From Actinomycetota bacterium (lineage in GTDB: Bacteria; Actinomycetota; Thermoleophilia; Solirubrobacterales; 70-9): a stretch of DNA of 8,156 nt. The stretch is from the NCBI GenBank assembly GCA_005884985.1, contig VAYK01000139.1, forward strand, positions 1 through 8,156, written 5' to 3'. The translations under genes and the position numbers were made by a program. The notes beneath the pieces were generated by a model, which did not search any database, had not been told where the DNA came from, and saw only the letters and a list, made by a program, of their open reading frames with translations. Numbering within the stretch: position 1 is the stretch's first letter; the number at the start of each line of letters is the position of its first letter. Below are positions 1 through 5,439 of the stretch, piece by piece.

Positions 1-564
1 AAGGGGGCGACGGCGGCGGCCACCACGGGCCTCGCTCGCTACACGCTGCGAGCTGCCGCGGTCTCCGAAAGCCGGCCGAGCCGCATCCTGGGGCTGTTGA
101 ATGACGCAATCCGGCGACAGTCTCCCGACCAGTCCTGCACCGTGGCCTGTGGTCGGCTCGAAGTCGACGCGGCGAACGGCGCCCGGGTGACCCTGTCAGT
201 GGGTGGACACCCATTGCCCCTGGTCCTGCGCGCAGACGGGCGGGTCGAGCCGGTGGGCCAGCCTGGAACCATGCTGGGCGTGCTACCGCACCCCCAGCTG
301 GCGGACCAGACCGCCGATCTCGCCCCCGGGGATGCGCTGGTTCTCTACACCGACGGGCTGACCGACGCCTACGCCCCCGGTCGGATCGTGAAGCGCGCTG
401 GCCTCGTGGCGGCCCTCGAGTCGTGCGCCGGCCGGAGCGCGACCGAGATCGCCAGCGGGATACGGGAGGCGGTTCTGGGCGTCGTCGAGGCCGAGCCGCG
501 CGACGACATCGTCCTGCTCGTCCTCCGGATTCCGGAACGCCGCGCGGGACCACATCCGCGATAG
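1..564 (+). CDS. SpoIIE/PP2C-type serine phosphatase, C-terminal part (5' end outside window)
   Basis: This is the C-terminal part of a PPM/SpoIIE-family (RsbU-like) protein phosphatase. Such enzymes dephosphorylate a STAS-domain anti-sigma antagonist and so release a sigma factor in partner switching. The frame is open from base 1 and begins exactly at the family's G-K-G-A motif, followed by L-A-R-Y-T-L-R-A-A. It continues with the S-V-G-G-H-P-L-P-L core strand, P-G-D-A-L-V-L-Y-T-D-G (metal-binding Asp at 352-354) and the terminal R-D-D-I-V-L-L-V-L-R motif (Asp codons 502-507). About 187 codons are present; the first part of the catalytic domain and any sensor domain (PAS, GAF or response regulator) lie upstream and cannot be judged. 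A TTG at 97 could be mistaken for a start, but homology runs through it. The STAS gene begins 19 bases after the stop, so the two are probably co-transcribed and functionally paired. Confidence 0.93.
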   Translation, partial: KGATAAATTGLARYTLRAAAVSESRPSRILGLLNDAIRRQSPDQSCTVACGRLEVDAANGARVTLSVGGHPLPLVLRADGRVEPVGQPGTMLGVLPHPQLADQTADLAPGDALVLYTDGLTDAYAPGRIVKRAGLVAALESCAGRSATEIASGIREAVLGVVEAEPRDDIVLLVLRIPERRAGPHPR

Positions 565-583
565 TTGTGGGGTGGGCAACGTG

Positions 584-940
584 ATGCCTCTGGCCGATCT
601 GGAGCTCGAATCGATCTCGGGGCTGCCGGTCGCACATCTCTTCGGCGAGATCGATCGATCGAACGCCGCGGAGCTCGGCGATCGCGTGGCGAGCGCGATC
701 GGCGACCAATCGGGGGGGCTGGTGGTCGACTTGAGCGAGCTGGCATTCCTCGACAGCACGGGCATCCGCATGCTGTTCGGCCTTGCGGCACAGTTGAATC
801 AGCGCCACCAGAAGCTGCGGGTGGTGGTGCCCGACGGGTCGCACCTCGGAGAGATCCTGGACACGGTCGGGCTGCAGCAGGCCGCCGCCACCGACCACAC
901 GGTGGGCGAGGCGGTGGCGGCGCTGACGCGCACCGGATAG
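584..940 (+). CDS. STAS-domain anti-sigma factor antagonist
   Basis: A 118-residue single-domain STAS protein of the SpoIIAA/RsbV type. In its unphosphorylated form it binds an anti-sigma kinase and frees the sigma factor. It shows the antagonist hallmarks: an N-terminal beta strand with G-E-I-D at 21-24, V-V-D-L-S at 47-51, and the phosphorylation motif F-L-D-S-T-G with Ser58, the same number as the phosphorylated serine of B. subtilis SpoIIAA. Length is normal for the family. In-frame GTG codons at 572 and 581 are possible starts. ATG 584 was chosen because a GGGGTGG stretch (569-575) lies 8 bases before it, while nothing SD-like precedes 572. It follows the SpoIIE phosphatase gene by 19 bases, the expected activator. 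No anti-sigma kinase (RsbW-like) or sigma gene is in the window, so its partner is encoded elsewhere or upstream. Confidence 0.93.
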   Translation: MPLADLELESISGLPVAHLFGEIDRSNAAELGDRVASAIGDQSGGLVVDLSELAFLDSTGIRMLFGLAAQLNQRHQKLRVVVPDGSHLGEILDTVGLQQAAATDHTVGEAVAALTRTG

Positions 941-1080
941 CGCCTGCGCGAGGCCGCCTGAGCCGGCCCGGGTTGAAAAGGTGTCCCTTCAGCCGCGATC
1001 TGGGATGGGGCTCGCCCGCCTGTCCAGGCGTGGCTGATCCGCTGCTTGACGGGGATTGGGTCCCGGTCATCCGCTCGGGC

Positions 1081-1089
1081 TGCTACGGT
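1081..1089 (+). promoter_or_regulatory. Candidate extended -10 promoter for the cold-shock gene
   Basis: TGCTACGGT matches the extended -10 pattern TGnTAnnnT. No good -35 hexamer sits 17 bases upstream, which is tolerable for extended -10 promoters. It would start transcription near 1096, giving a leader of about 100 bases that begins just before a strong hairpin. This is inferred from sequence pattern alone. Confidence 0.3.
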
Positions 1090-1102
1090 GGTCATGTAAT
1101 CG

Positions 1103-1122
1103 GCCAGGCTATGTCGCCTGGC
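1103..1122 (+). promoter_or_regulatory. 7-bp hairpin in the cold-shock mRNA leader
   Basis: A perfect inverted repeat GCCAGGC (1103-1109) / GCCTGGC (1116-1122) with a six-base loop TATGTC. It is followed by GCAAATC with no T-tract, so it does not look like a terminator. It would lie within about 10 bases of the predicted 5' end of the cold-shock transcript, where hairpins often protect mRNA from decay. Confidence 0.45.
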
Positions 1123-1161
1123 AAATCGTGCCCGCGCTCGCCGTCGTTGCTGTCTTGCATC

Positions 1162-1191
1162 CTCCGCGTCCGCAGCACATACGCAGAGGAG
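1162..1191 (+). promoter_or_regulatory. Possible SD-sequestering stem in the cold-shock leader
   Basis: CTCC-GCGT (1162-1169) can pair with ACGC (1181-1184) and GGAG (1188-1191), leaving an AGA bulge and an 11-base loop. GGAG is the core of the SD (AGAGGAG, 1185-1191) that sits 6 bases before the cold-shock start codon. A competing 5-bp pairing, TGCTG (1148-1152) with CAGCA (1173-1177), uses the loop of this stem. Temperature-sensitive leader folding is known for E. coli cspA; that this leader behaves so is inference. Confidence 0.35.
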
Positions 1192-1197
1192 CAGTAC

Positions 1198-1401
1198 ATG
1201 CCCACTGGAACAGTTAAATGGTTCAGCGACGAGAAGGGGTTCGGCTTCATCACTCCCGATGACGGCTCGAAGGACCTCTTTGTCCATCAGAGCGCAATCA
1301 CCGGCGACGGCTTCCGCTCGCTTGCCGAAGGCGCCAAGGTCACCTACGAGGCCGAGGCCGGCGACAAGGGTCCCCGAGCCGTCGACGTTCAAGCGAGCTA
1401 G
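1198..1401 (+). CDS. Cold-shock protein (CspA family)
   Basis: A 67-residue single cold-shock domain (OB fold), the usual length. These proteins bind single-stranded RNA or DNA and melt mRNA structure during cold, stress or growth changes. The N-terminus T-G-T-V-K-W-F is typical. RNP1 is K-G-F-G-F-I (13-18) and RNP2 is L-F-V-H-Q (27-31), with the aromatic residues W8, F15, F17, F28 and H30 of the nucleic-acid face present; the C-terminus K-G-P-R-A-V-D-V is also typical. The start is fixed by homology and by a strong SD, AGAGGAG (1185-1191), 6 bases upstream. The leader of about 100 bases contains two potential stem-loops, one covering the SD, which suggests post-transcriptional control. A small zinc-ribbon protein gene follows after 35 bases without a visible terminator or promoter. 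Confidence 0.97.
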   Translation: MPTGTVKWFSDEKGFGFITPDDGSKDLFVHQSAITGDGFRSLAEGAKVTYEAEAGDKGPRAVDVQAS

Positions 1402-1436
1402 TCGACCCACAGCCAAATGCCACCAGCACCGGCATC

Positions 1437-1778
1437 ATGAGTCGGCATTGGACTTGTGGCCGCTGTGGCGTCGTAGCGAGCTACGGCGCGGGAACCCCGG
1501 AACCCGCACAACCCGGTGGCTGGGCGCGCGAGGACGGAGCGTGGCGCTGCCTGAAGTGCCGCCGCGAGGACGCGATGGACGAGGCTGCGACCGGAACGAG
1601 CACCGAGGAGAAGGCGGACCGTCGGCGAGCGCTCACGGAGTTTGAGCTACGCCGCGATCCTGACGCCTCGGATCAAATGATCGCGAGGCGAGCCGGTTGT
1701 CCGACAAGGTCAGTCCGGCCAGCTCGCACGGCGCTTCTCGAACAGGGAAGGCTCCAGTCCTCGGGCCCAGCCAGCTGA
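1437..1778 (+). CDS. Small zinc-ribbon plus helix-turn-helix protein, unknown function
   Basis: A 113-residue protein not assignable to a named gene. The N-terminus has two knuckles, C-x2-C (Cys7, Cys10) and C-x2-C (Cys38, Cys41), separated by 27 residues rich in Gly, Pro and Trp, which fits a four-cysteine zinc ribbon. A charged linker (about 44-64) leads to a C-terminal stretch (about 65-106) that reads as a helix-turn-helix: R-R-D-P-D-A-S-D, then M-I-A-R-R-A-G-C, a turn, S-V-R-P-A-R as recognition helix, and L-L-E-Q-G-R-L. That layout resembles replication-type or transcription-type HTHs that end in a short wing. It may be a DNA-binding regulator; this is inference. The start ATG 1437 has only a weak SD, and with no promoter in the 35-base gap it is probably translated from the cold-shock transcript. 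Third-position GC is somewhat lower than in neighbouring genes. Confidence 0.6.
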   Translation: MSRHWTCGRCGVVASYGAGTPEPAQPGGWAREDGAWRCLKCRREDAMDEAATGTSTEEKADRRRALTEFELRRDPDASDQMIARRAGCPTRSVRPARTALLEQGRLQSSGPAS

Positions 1779-1830
1779 CCGACCGGCCGGCCGCTCGTAG
1801 GTCGCCCCGACGAACTCCTGTGGCTGCGTC

Positions 1831-2019
1831 GTGCGGCGTCGCTACCGCGGCCGCTGCTTGACCGTGCCTCCGTACATCGGCAGCTCGATGCCCGGTCCCT
1901 GGCGCGTCGTGAGCGGCCACCCCGCGATCGACAGCGCCGAGGCCGAGCGCATCCTGCTCCGTTACGCGACCGTCGTAACCGGCGTGCGACCTCTCGGCCC
2001 TGGCGGTGTCAGCCACTAG
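1831..2019 (+). CDS. Doubtful small ORF, possible gene remnant
   Basis: A 62-codon frame from GTG 1831 to TAG 2019; the frame is open back to a stop at 1798-1800. Third positions are mostly G or C, as in real genes here, and the peptide has an ordered-looking middle (G-P-W-R-V-V-S-G-H-P-A-I-D, then A-E-A-E-R-I-L-L-R-Y-A). However, there is no SD before the GTG, no promoter and no family I recognise. It may be the 3' fragment of a decayed gene or chance coding in GC-rich DNA. Confidence 0.2.
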   Translation: MRRRYRGRCLTVPPYIGSSMPGPWRVVSGHPAIDSAEAERILLRYATVVTGVRPLGPGGVSH

Positions 2020-2022
2020 CAT
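2017..2022 (+). promoter_or_regulatory. Candidate -10 box for the hydrolase operon
   Basis: TAGCAT fits the actinobacterial TAnnnT -10 pattern. Transcription would begin near 2029, which is the GTG of a nine-codon ORF (2029-2058) upstream of the hydrolase gene. No clear -35 element is present 17 bases upstream. Support is by pattern and spacing only. Confidence 0.25.
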
Positions 2023-2081
2023 CGGCTCGTGAGCGCCACGACGACGCCGCTCCTGTGATCGAGGCCGGCGGCTCCGAAGAC

Positions 2082-2087
2082 GAGGGG
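2082..2087 (+). promoter_or_regulatory. Ribosome binding site deciding the hydrolase start
   Basis: GAGGGG, 6 bases before ATG 2094. It selects this ATG over the in-frame GTG at 2055, which has no SD and would add 13 acidic residues in front of the signal peptide. Confidence 0.6.
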
Positions 2088-2093
2088 ATCGCC

Positions 2094-3740
2094 ATGCCGG
2101 GGCACAAGGCCCTTCTGCTGGTGATCGTCGGTCTGGCGCTGGCGAGCCTCGCCGGCTCCTCCGGCCAGGTGGCCACCGCGGCCAGCCGGCCCGCAGCGCT
2201 CGAACCCTCGACCCGCATCACCGGCTCCCCGGAGCCGAAGACGTTCCAGCGCCGCCCCAGGTTCAGCTTCGACTCGCCGTCCGGCGGCTCGGCCCACTTC
2301 CAGTGCGCGATCGGCCGGGGTCGCTGGCGGCGCTGTTCATCCCCACATCGCACCCGGCGACTCGCTCACGGACGGCACACGTTCAGGGTGCGCGCCCTCG
2401 GCTCCGGCGGAATCGCCGATCCCACGCCCGCCAAGCGTCGCTTCCGTGTCCTTCGGCGGCGCGTGACCTTTGGCCACTCGGTGCGGGGGACCAAGCTGCA
2501 TGCGATGCGACTGGGCGATCCGAACGCGGCGCGCAAGGCGCTCGTGGTCGGCTCGATCCATGGCAACGAGCCCGAGGGCCAGAAGATCGTGCACGTCCTC
2601 AAGCACTCCTACCGCGACCTGCGAGGGGTCGAGCTATGGGTGGTGAAGTCCGTCAACCCGGACGGGGTCCAGGCGGACACGCGAACGAACGCTCGCGGCG
2701 TCGACCTGAACCGCAACTTCTCCTACCACTGGAGCGGAGGAGTCCCGCCGTCGAGTGGCAACTACCCGGGCCCCCATCCGTTCTCGGAGCCCGAGAGCCG
2801 CGCCGTGAGACGCTTGGCGAAGCGGCTCCAGCCCCGGGTGACGATCTGGTACCACCAGCCGTGGGGCCAGGTTCTGTTGCCGTGCCATGGCGCCGCCCCA
2901 ATCCAGAAGCGCTACGCGCGCATCGCTCACCTCCCGGCCAAGCGCTGTCGCGGACAGCGGCTGCCCGGCACGGCGACGAGCTGGCAAAACCACCGTCTCC
3001 CCGGCACCGCCTTCGTGGTCGAGTTGCGTGGCGGCGAGCTTCGCAACCGGCAGGCGCGCCGCCACGCTCGCGCGGCGGCGAAAGTGGCGGCAAGCGGGGC
3101 CGGAGCCGTGCACGCTGCCGCTCGTCGGCTCCCCAGCACGGCTTCGGCCAGGCTGCGTCGGCCACCGATCGACGTCGACCCGATCCCCTACGGGCACCAG
3201 CGAAAGCACGAGATGGCCGCCTACTCGAAGCGCCACTACGGAAAGCGCCGGTGGCGCCTGCGCCATCCGCGGGTGATCGTCCTGCACTTCACCGACGGCC
3301 CGACGTACAGGTCCGCGTGGGACGCGTTCGCCTCCAACGCTCCCAACCTGGGCGAGCTGCCCGGGGTCTGCTCGCACTTCGTGGTCGGGAAGAACGGGCG
3401 TATCCACCGGCTCGTCAGGCCGACGATCCGCTGCCGGCACACGATCGGGCTGAACCACCGCGCGATCGGGGTCGAGATGGTGCAGGAGGGTGGACGCAGC
3501 TCTCACTGGGCCGACCGTCAGATCCTTCACCGCAACCGGCAGATCCACGCCGCTCTGCGTCTCGTCGGCTGGCTCAAGCAGCGCTTCGGGATCAGGATGC
3601 GGGACGTCATCGGGCACGCGATGGCCAACCACAGCCACTACTTCAAGGACCTCGAGGGATGGCGGAACGACCACACCGACTGGCTGCGCCGCGACGTGCT
3701 CGAGTTCCGCCACCGGCTTCGGAGGCTGCTGCGGCGGTGA
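2094..3740 (+). CDS. Exported bifunctional peptidoglycan hydrolase: M14 zinc peptidase fused to amidase_2
   Basis: A 548-residue secreted protein. Residues 1-30 are a signal peptide (Lys5, hydrophobic 6-20, A-T-A-A near 27-30). Residues about 40-120 resemble the Ig-like repeat common in actinobacterial surface proteins (F-Q-C-A-I, H-T-F-R-V-R-A). Residues about 125-330 are an M14 carboxypeptidase domain with zinc ligands His156 and Glu159 (H-G-N-E-P-E-G) and His254 (W-Y-H-Q-P-W), substrate residues Asn206 and Arg207 in D-L-N-R-N-F, and catalytic Glu310 (V-E-L-R-G-G). It is closest in style to MpaA, which cuts gamma-D-Glu-mDAP bonds. Residues about 385-535 are an N-acetylmuramoyl-L-alanine amidase (amidase_2) with His398 in V-L-H-F-T-D-G, His449, G-L-N-H-R-A-I-G-V-E-M-V, His508 and D-H-T-D-W (526-530). 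ATG 2094 is preferred over GTG 2055 because GAGGGG (2082-2087) lies 6 bases before it and the signal peptide starts there. It heads a two-gene operon. Confidence 0.92.
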   Translation: MPGHKALLLVIVGLALASLAGSSGQVATAASRPAALEPSTRITGSPEPKTFQRRPRFSFDSPSGGSAHFQCAIGRGRWRRCSSPHRTRRLAHGRHTFRVRALGSGGIADPTPAKRRFRVLRRRVTFGHSVRGTKLHAMRLGDPNAARKALVVGSIHGNEPEGQKIVHVLKHSYRDLRGVELWVVKSVNPDGVQADTRTNARGVDLNRNFSYHWSGGVPPSSGNYPGPHPFSEPESRAVRRLAKRLQPRVTIWYHQPWGQVLLPCHGAAPIQKRYARIAHLPAKRCRGQRLPGTATSWQNHRLPGTAFVVELRGGELRNRQARRHARAAAKVAASGAGAVHAAARRLPSTASARLRRPPIDVDPIPYGHQRKHEMAAYSKRHYGKRRWRLRHPRVIVLHFTDGPTYRSAWDAFASNAPNLGELPGVCSHFVVGKNGRIHRLVRPTIRCRHTIGLNHRAIGVEMVQEGGRSSHWADRQILHRNRQIHAALRLVGWLKQRFGIRMRDVIGHAMANHSHYFKDLEGWRNDHTDWLRRDVLEFRHRLRRLLRR

Positions 3741-3747
3741 CCCCCTC

Positions 3748-4398
3748 GTGAGCCTGGTCCATCTGATCCGGGATTCCGAACGGGAGCCCGAGGGGGCGCT
3801 GATCCTCAACCATGGCCGGGGCACGGATGAGCACGACCTCCACGGGCTGCTCGACGAGCTCGACCCCGAGCGCCGCCCGCTGGGTGTGACGCCGGGCGCG
3901 CCGTTGACCGACGTCCCACCGGGCGGGCGCCACTGGTACCTGGTGGCGCGGGTCGGCCACCCCGACCCCGAGACCTTCCACCGAAGCTACCAGCTGCTGA
4001 CCGCCTTCCTCGACGAACTGCTCGAAACTGCCGGAATCGGCTGGGATCGGACCGTAATCGGCGGCTTCTCGATGGGCGCCGTGATGGCCTACGCCGTCGG
4101 GCTGGGACCACACAGCCCGTCGCCCGCCGGGATCATGGCCCTGAGCGGCTTCGTCCCCACGGTTGAGGGCTGGCAAGCGCAGCTCGACACGAGGACGGGG
4201 CTGCCCGTGCTCATCCACCACGGCCGCAACGATCCGGTCATCGACGTGGACTTCGCACGGCGCGCCCATGCGCTGTTGAGTCGCGCCGGCCTGGAGGTCG
4301 ACTACCTCGAGACCGACGCCGGACACTGGGTTCCGCCGGAGCTCCTGCCACGGCTACGCCAATTCGTCAAGCAAACCCTGGACCGCTCAGCGACGTGA
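3748..4398 (+). CDS. Alpha/beta hydrolase, carboxylesterase/phospholipase type
   Basis: A 216-residue alpha/beta hydrolase of the carboxylesterase/phospholipase (YpfH/EstB-like) group, which hydrolyses ester bonds of small acyl esters or lysolipids. The catalytic triad is readable: nucleophile Ser108 in G-F-S-M-G (106-110), Asp162 in H-H-G-R-N-D-P-V and His193 in A-G-H-W-V-P. The oxyanion strand L-N-H-G-R-G-T-D is near 25-32, and L-S-G-F-V-P after strand 6 is typical. There is no signal peptide, so it should be cytoplasmic. The frame is open further upstream, but GTG 3748 was chosen because the protein then begins at the first strand and GGTGA (3736-3740) sits 7 bases before it. It starts 7 bases after the peptidoglycan hydrolase stop, so the two are almost certainly co-transcribed. 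The true substrate is unknown. Confidence 0.92.
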   Translation: MSLVHLIRDSEREPEGALILNHGRGTDEHDLHGLLDELDPERRPLGVTPGAPLTDVPPGGRHWYLVARVGHPDPETFHRSYQLLTAFLDELLETAGIGWDRTVIGGFSMGAVMAYAVGLGPHSPSPAGIMALSGFVPTVEGWQAQLDTRTGLPVLIHHGRNDPVIDVDFARRAHALLSRAGLEVDYLETDAGHWVPPELLPRLRQFVKQTLDRSAT

Positions 4399-4416
4399 CC
4401 ATCGACGCCTCGAGCG

Positions 4417-4432
4417 GGGCGCGCGCACGCCC
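4417..4432 (+). terminator. Weak candidate terminator hairpin after the hydrolase operon
   Basis: GGGCG and CGCCC arms with a six-base loop, 18 bases after the stop codon of the alpha/beta hydrolase gene. It lacks a T-tract, as many actinobacterial hairpin terminators do, so it is only a candidate. Confidence 0.22.
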
Positions 4433-4536
4433 GAGCCGCGTAGCGTAAACCTCGCCGTCGAGGATGGCGAGCGGAGAGCTGCACGTCGATGTGGTCCCTG
4501 GGGCCCGGGCACAGAGCGCTTATTGCGCGAGCTACC

Positions 4537-4542
4537 TAGGGT
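4537..4542 (+). promoter_or_regulatory. Candidate -10 box of the BASS transporter gene
   Basis: TAGGGT fits TAnnnT and would start transcription around 4549-4550, about 5 bases before ATG 4555. That gives an almost leaderless mRNA and agrees with the lack of any SD before the start codon. No good -35 is visible. Confidence 0.3.
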
Positions 4543-4554
4543 GCTGCCCGGGCT

Positions 4555-5427
4555 ATGGAAAACTCGATCTTCGCCGCCGTCCTGTTGCCGCTGGCGTTGG
4601 CGGTGATCATGGCGAGCCTCGGGATGTCGCTGATCGCCGAGGACTTCAAACGGGTCTTCGTCAACCCAAAGGGCGTCTCGATTGGGCTCCTCAACCTCGT
4701 GTTGCTCTCGCCCCTGCTCGCCTTCGCGGTCGCCCACGCGTTCTCGCTCGAGCCCTCGCTTGCTGTGGGACTGGTCCTACTCGGCGCCTCGCCAGGCGGC
4801 ACGCTGGCGAATTTGCTGACCCATTTCGCGCGGGGCGACACGGCCCTGTCGATCACGATGACGGCGATCTCGAGCCTGGCGGCGGTCCTCACCGTCCCCC
4901 TGTTTCTACGGCTGGCCACCGACCACTTCGGGGCACACGGCCTCGGCGAGCACGTCAGCATGCTCGGCGTGGTCGCACGCGTGCTGTTGATCACCGTGAT
5001 CCCGCTGGCTGTCGGAATGTGGCTGCGCGCGCGGCGCCCCGAACGGGTCGCGGAGATCGGCGGCACCGTGCGCCGGGTTACGGCCGTGGTCTTCATCTCA
5101 GCTGTCGCCGGCGTGATCGTCGCGGAGCACGACCGCGTCCTCGACAACCTCGACGTTGTGGCCGGCGCGGCCGTCACGCTCAACATCATCGCGATGTCGA
5201 CGTCGTTCGCCATCGCGCGCCTGGTCCGGCTCGATAGCCGGCAGTCGACTGCGATCGCAATCGAGCTCGGCATTCACAATGCCGCGCTTGCGATCGCGGT
5301 CGGCGCGACGATCGCCACTGTGCTGACCGTCCCTGCCGCGGTCTACGCAAGCTTCATGTTCATCCCCGCCGGAATCTTCGCCTGGTTGATGTACGGGCGA
5401 AACGCAGCAGCGCCGAACTCTCCCTGA
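4555..5427 (+). CDS. BASS-family (bile acid:sodium symporter-like) transporter
   Basis: A 290-residue polytopic membrane protein of the bile acid/sodium symporter superfamily, which takes up organic anions (bile acids, pantoate, 2-oxo acids and others) with sodium. About nine to ten hydrophobic segments run the whole length. The first, L-L-P-L-A-L-A-V-I-M, leads to the typical G-M-S-L. The signature A-S-P-G-G-T-L-A-N is at 78-86, with R-G-D-T-A-L-S-I-T-M-T after it. The crossover motif I-E-L-G-I-H-N-A-A-L-A covers about 236-246. Compared with ASBT from Neisseria, Glu237 and Asn242 are kept, but the Ser before Asn86 is Ala85 and the Gln of the E-T-G-x-Q-N motif is His241. ATG 4555 is the first start after an in-frame stop at 4537-4539. 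There is no SD; a near-leaderless transcript is likely. Its substrate cannot be told from sequence or neighbours. Confidence 0.94.
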   Translation: MENSIFAAVLLPLALAVIMASLGMSLIAEDFKRVFVNPKGVSIGLLNLVLLSPLLAFAVAHAFSLEPSLAVGLVLLGASPGGTLANLLTHFARGDTALSITMTAISSLAAVLTVPLFLRLATDHFGAHGLGEHVSMLGVVARVLLITVIPLAVGMWLRARRPERVAEIGGTVRRVTAVVFISAVAGVIVAEHDRVLDNLDVVAGAAVTLNIIAMSTSFAIARLVRLDSRQSTAIAIELGIHNAALAIAVGATIATVLTVPAAVYASFMFIPAGIFAWLMYGRNAAAPNSP

Positions 5428-5439
5428 AGGCTTCGAAGG

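Larger units (their letters stand above)
941..1197 (+). other. Intergenic spacer and cold-shock gene leader
   Basis: This 257-base stretch has no convincing gene; one long frame crosses it but has no start signal or family match. Its first half shows nothing recognisable, and no clear terminator with a T-tract follows the STAS gene. Its second half holds a candidate extended -10 box and two stem-loops that belong to the cold-shock protein leader, listed separately. Confidence 0.6.
1779..2093 (+). other. 315-base spacer before the peptidoglycan hydrolase gene
   Basis: No well-supported gene is found here. It contains a 62-codon ORF of doubtful status (1831-2019), a TAGCAT box (2017-2022), a possible nine-codon leaderless ORF (2029-2058) and the SD of the next gene. 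The start of the stretch (1779-1800) is a GC-rich CCGACCGGCCGGCCG tract that could fold weakly but has no T-tract, so no terminator is called. Confidence 0.5.
4399..4554 (+). other. 156-base spacer with hairpins and two copies of a palindromic octamer
   Basis: No gene is seen. The spacer holds a GC hairpin after the hydrolase stop, GGGCG (4417-4421) / CGCCC (4428-4432), and a second perfect 5-bp hairpin CCTCG (4450-4454) / CGAGG (4459-4463); neither has a T-tract. The palindrome GCCCGGGC occurs at 4503-4510 and again at 4546-4553, the second copy ending two bases before the transporter start codon. Confidence 0.5.

Noticed and set aside
565..1401. Long plus-strand frame running from the phosphatase end into the cold-shock gene
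   Set aside because: It shares only the reading frame of the cold-shock gene. The first 211 codons are a shifted reading of the STAS gene and spacer, and the SD and homology put the real start at 1198.
1779..2093. tRNA or other structured RNA gene
   Set aside because: No cloverleaf arms, CCA end or known RNA motif was found on either strand by eye.
2303..3751. Plus-strand open frame of 482 codons in a second frame of the hydrolase
   Set aside because: Arg/Pro/Ala-rich shifted reading of the real gene, with no start signal or domain.
2634..3824. Minus-strand open frame of 396 codons
   Set aside because: It is antisense to the peptidoglycan hydrolase, whose motifs are intact; low-complexity Pro/Arg/Val translation without motifs.
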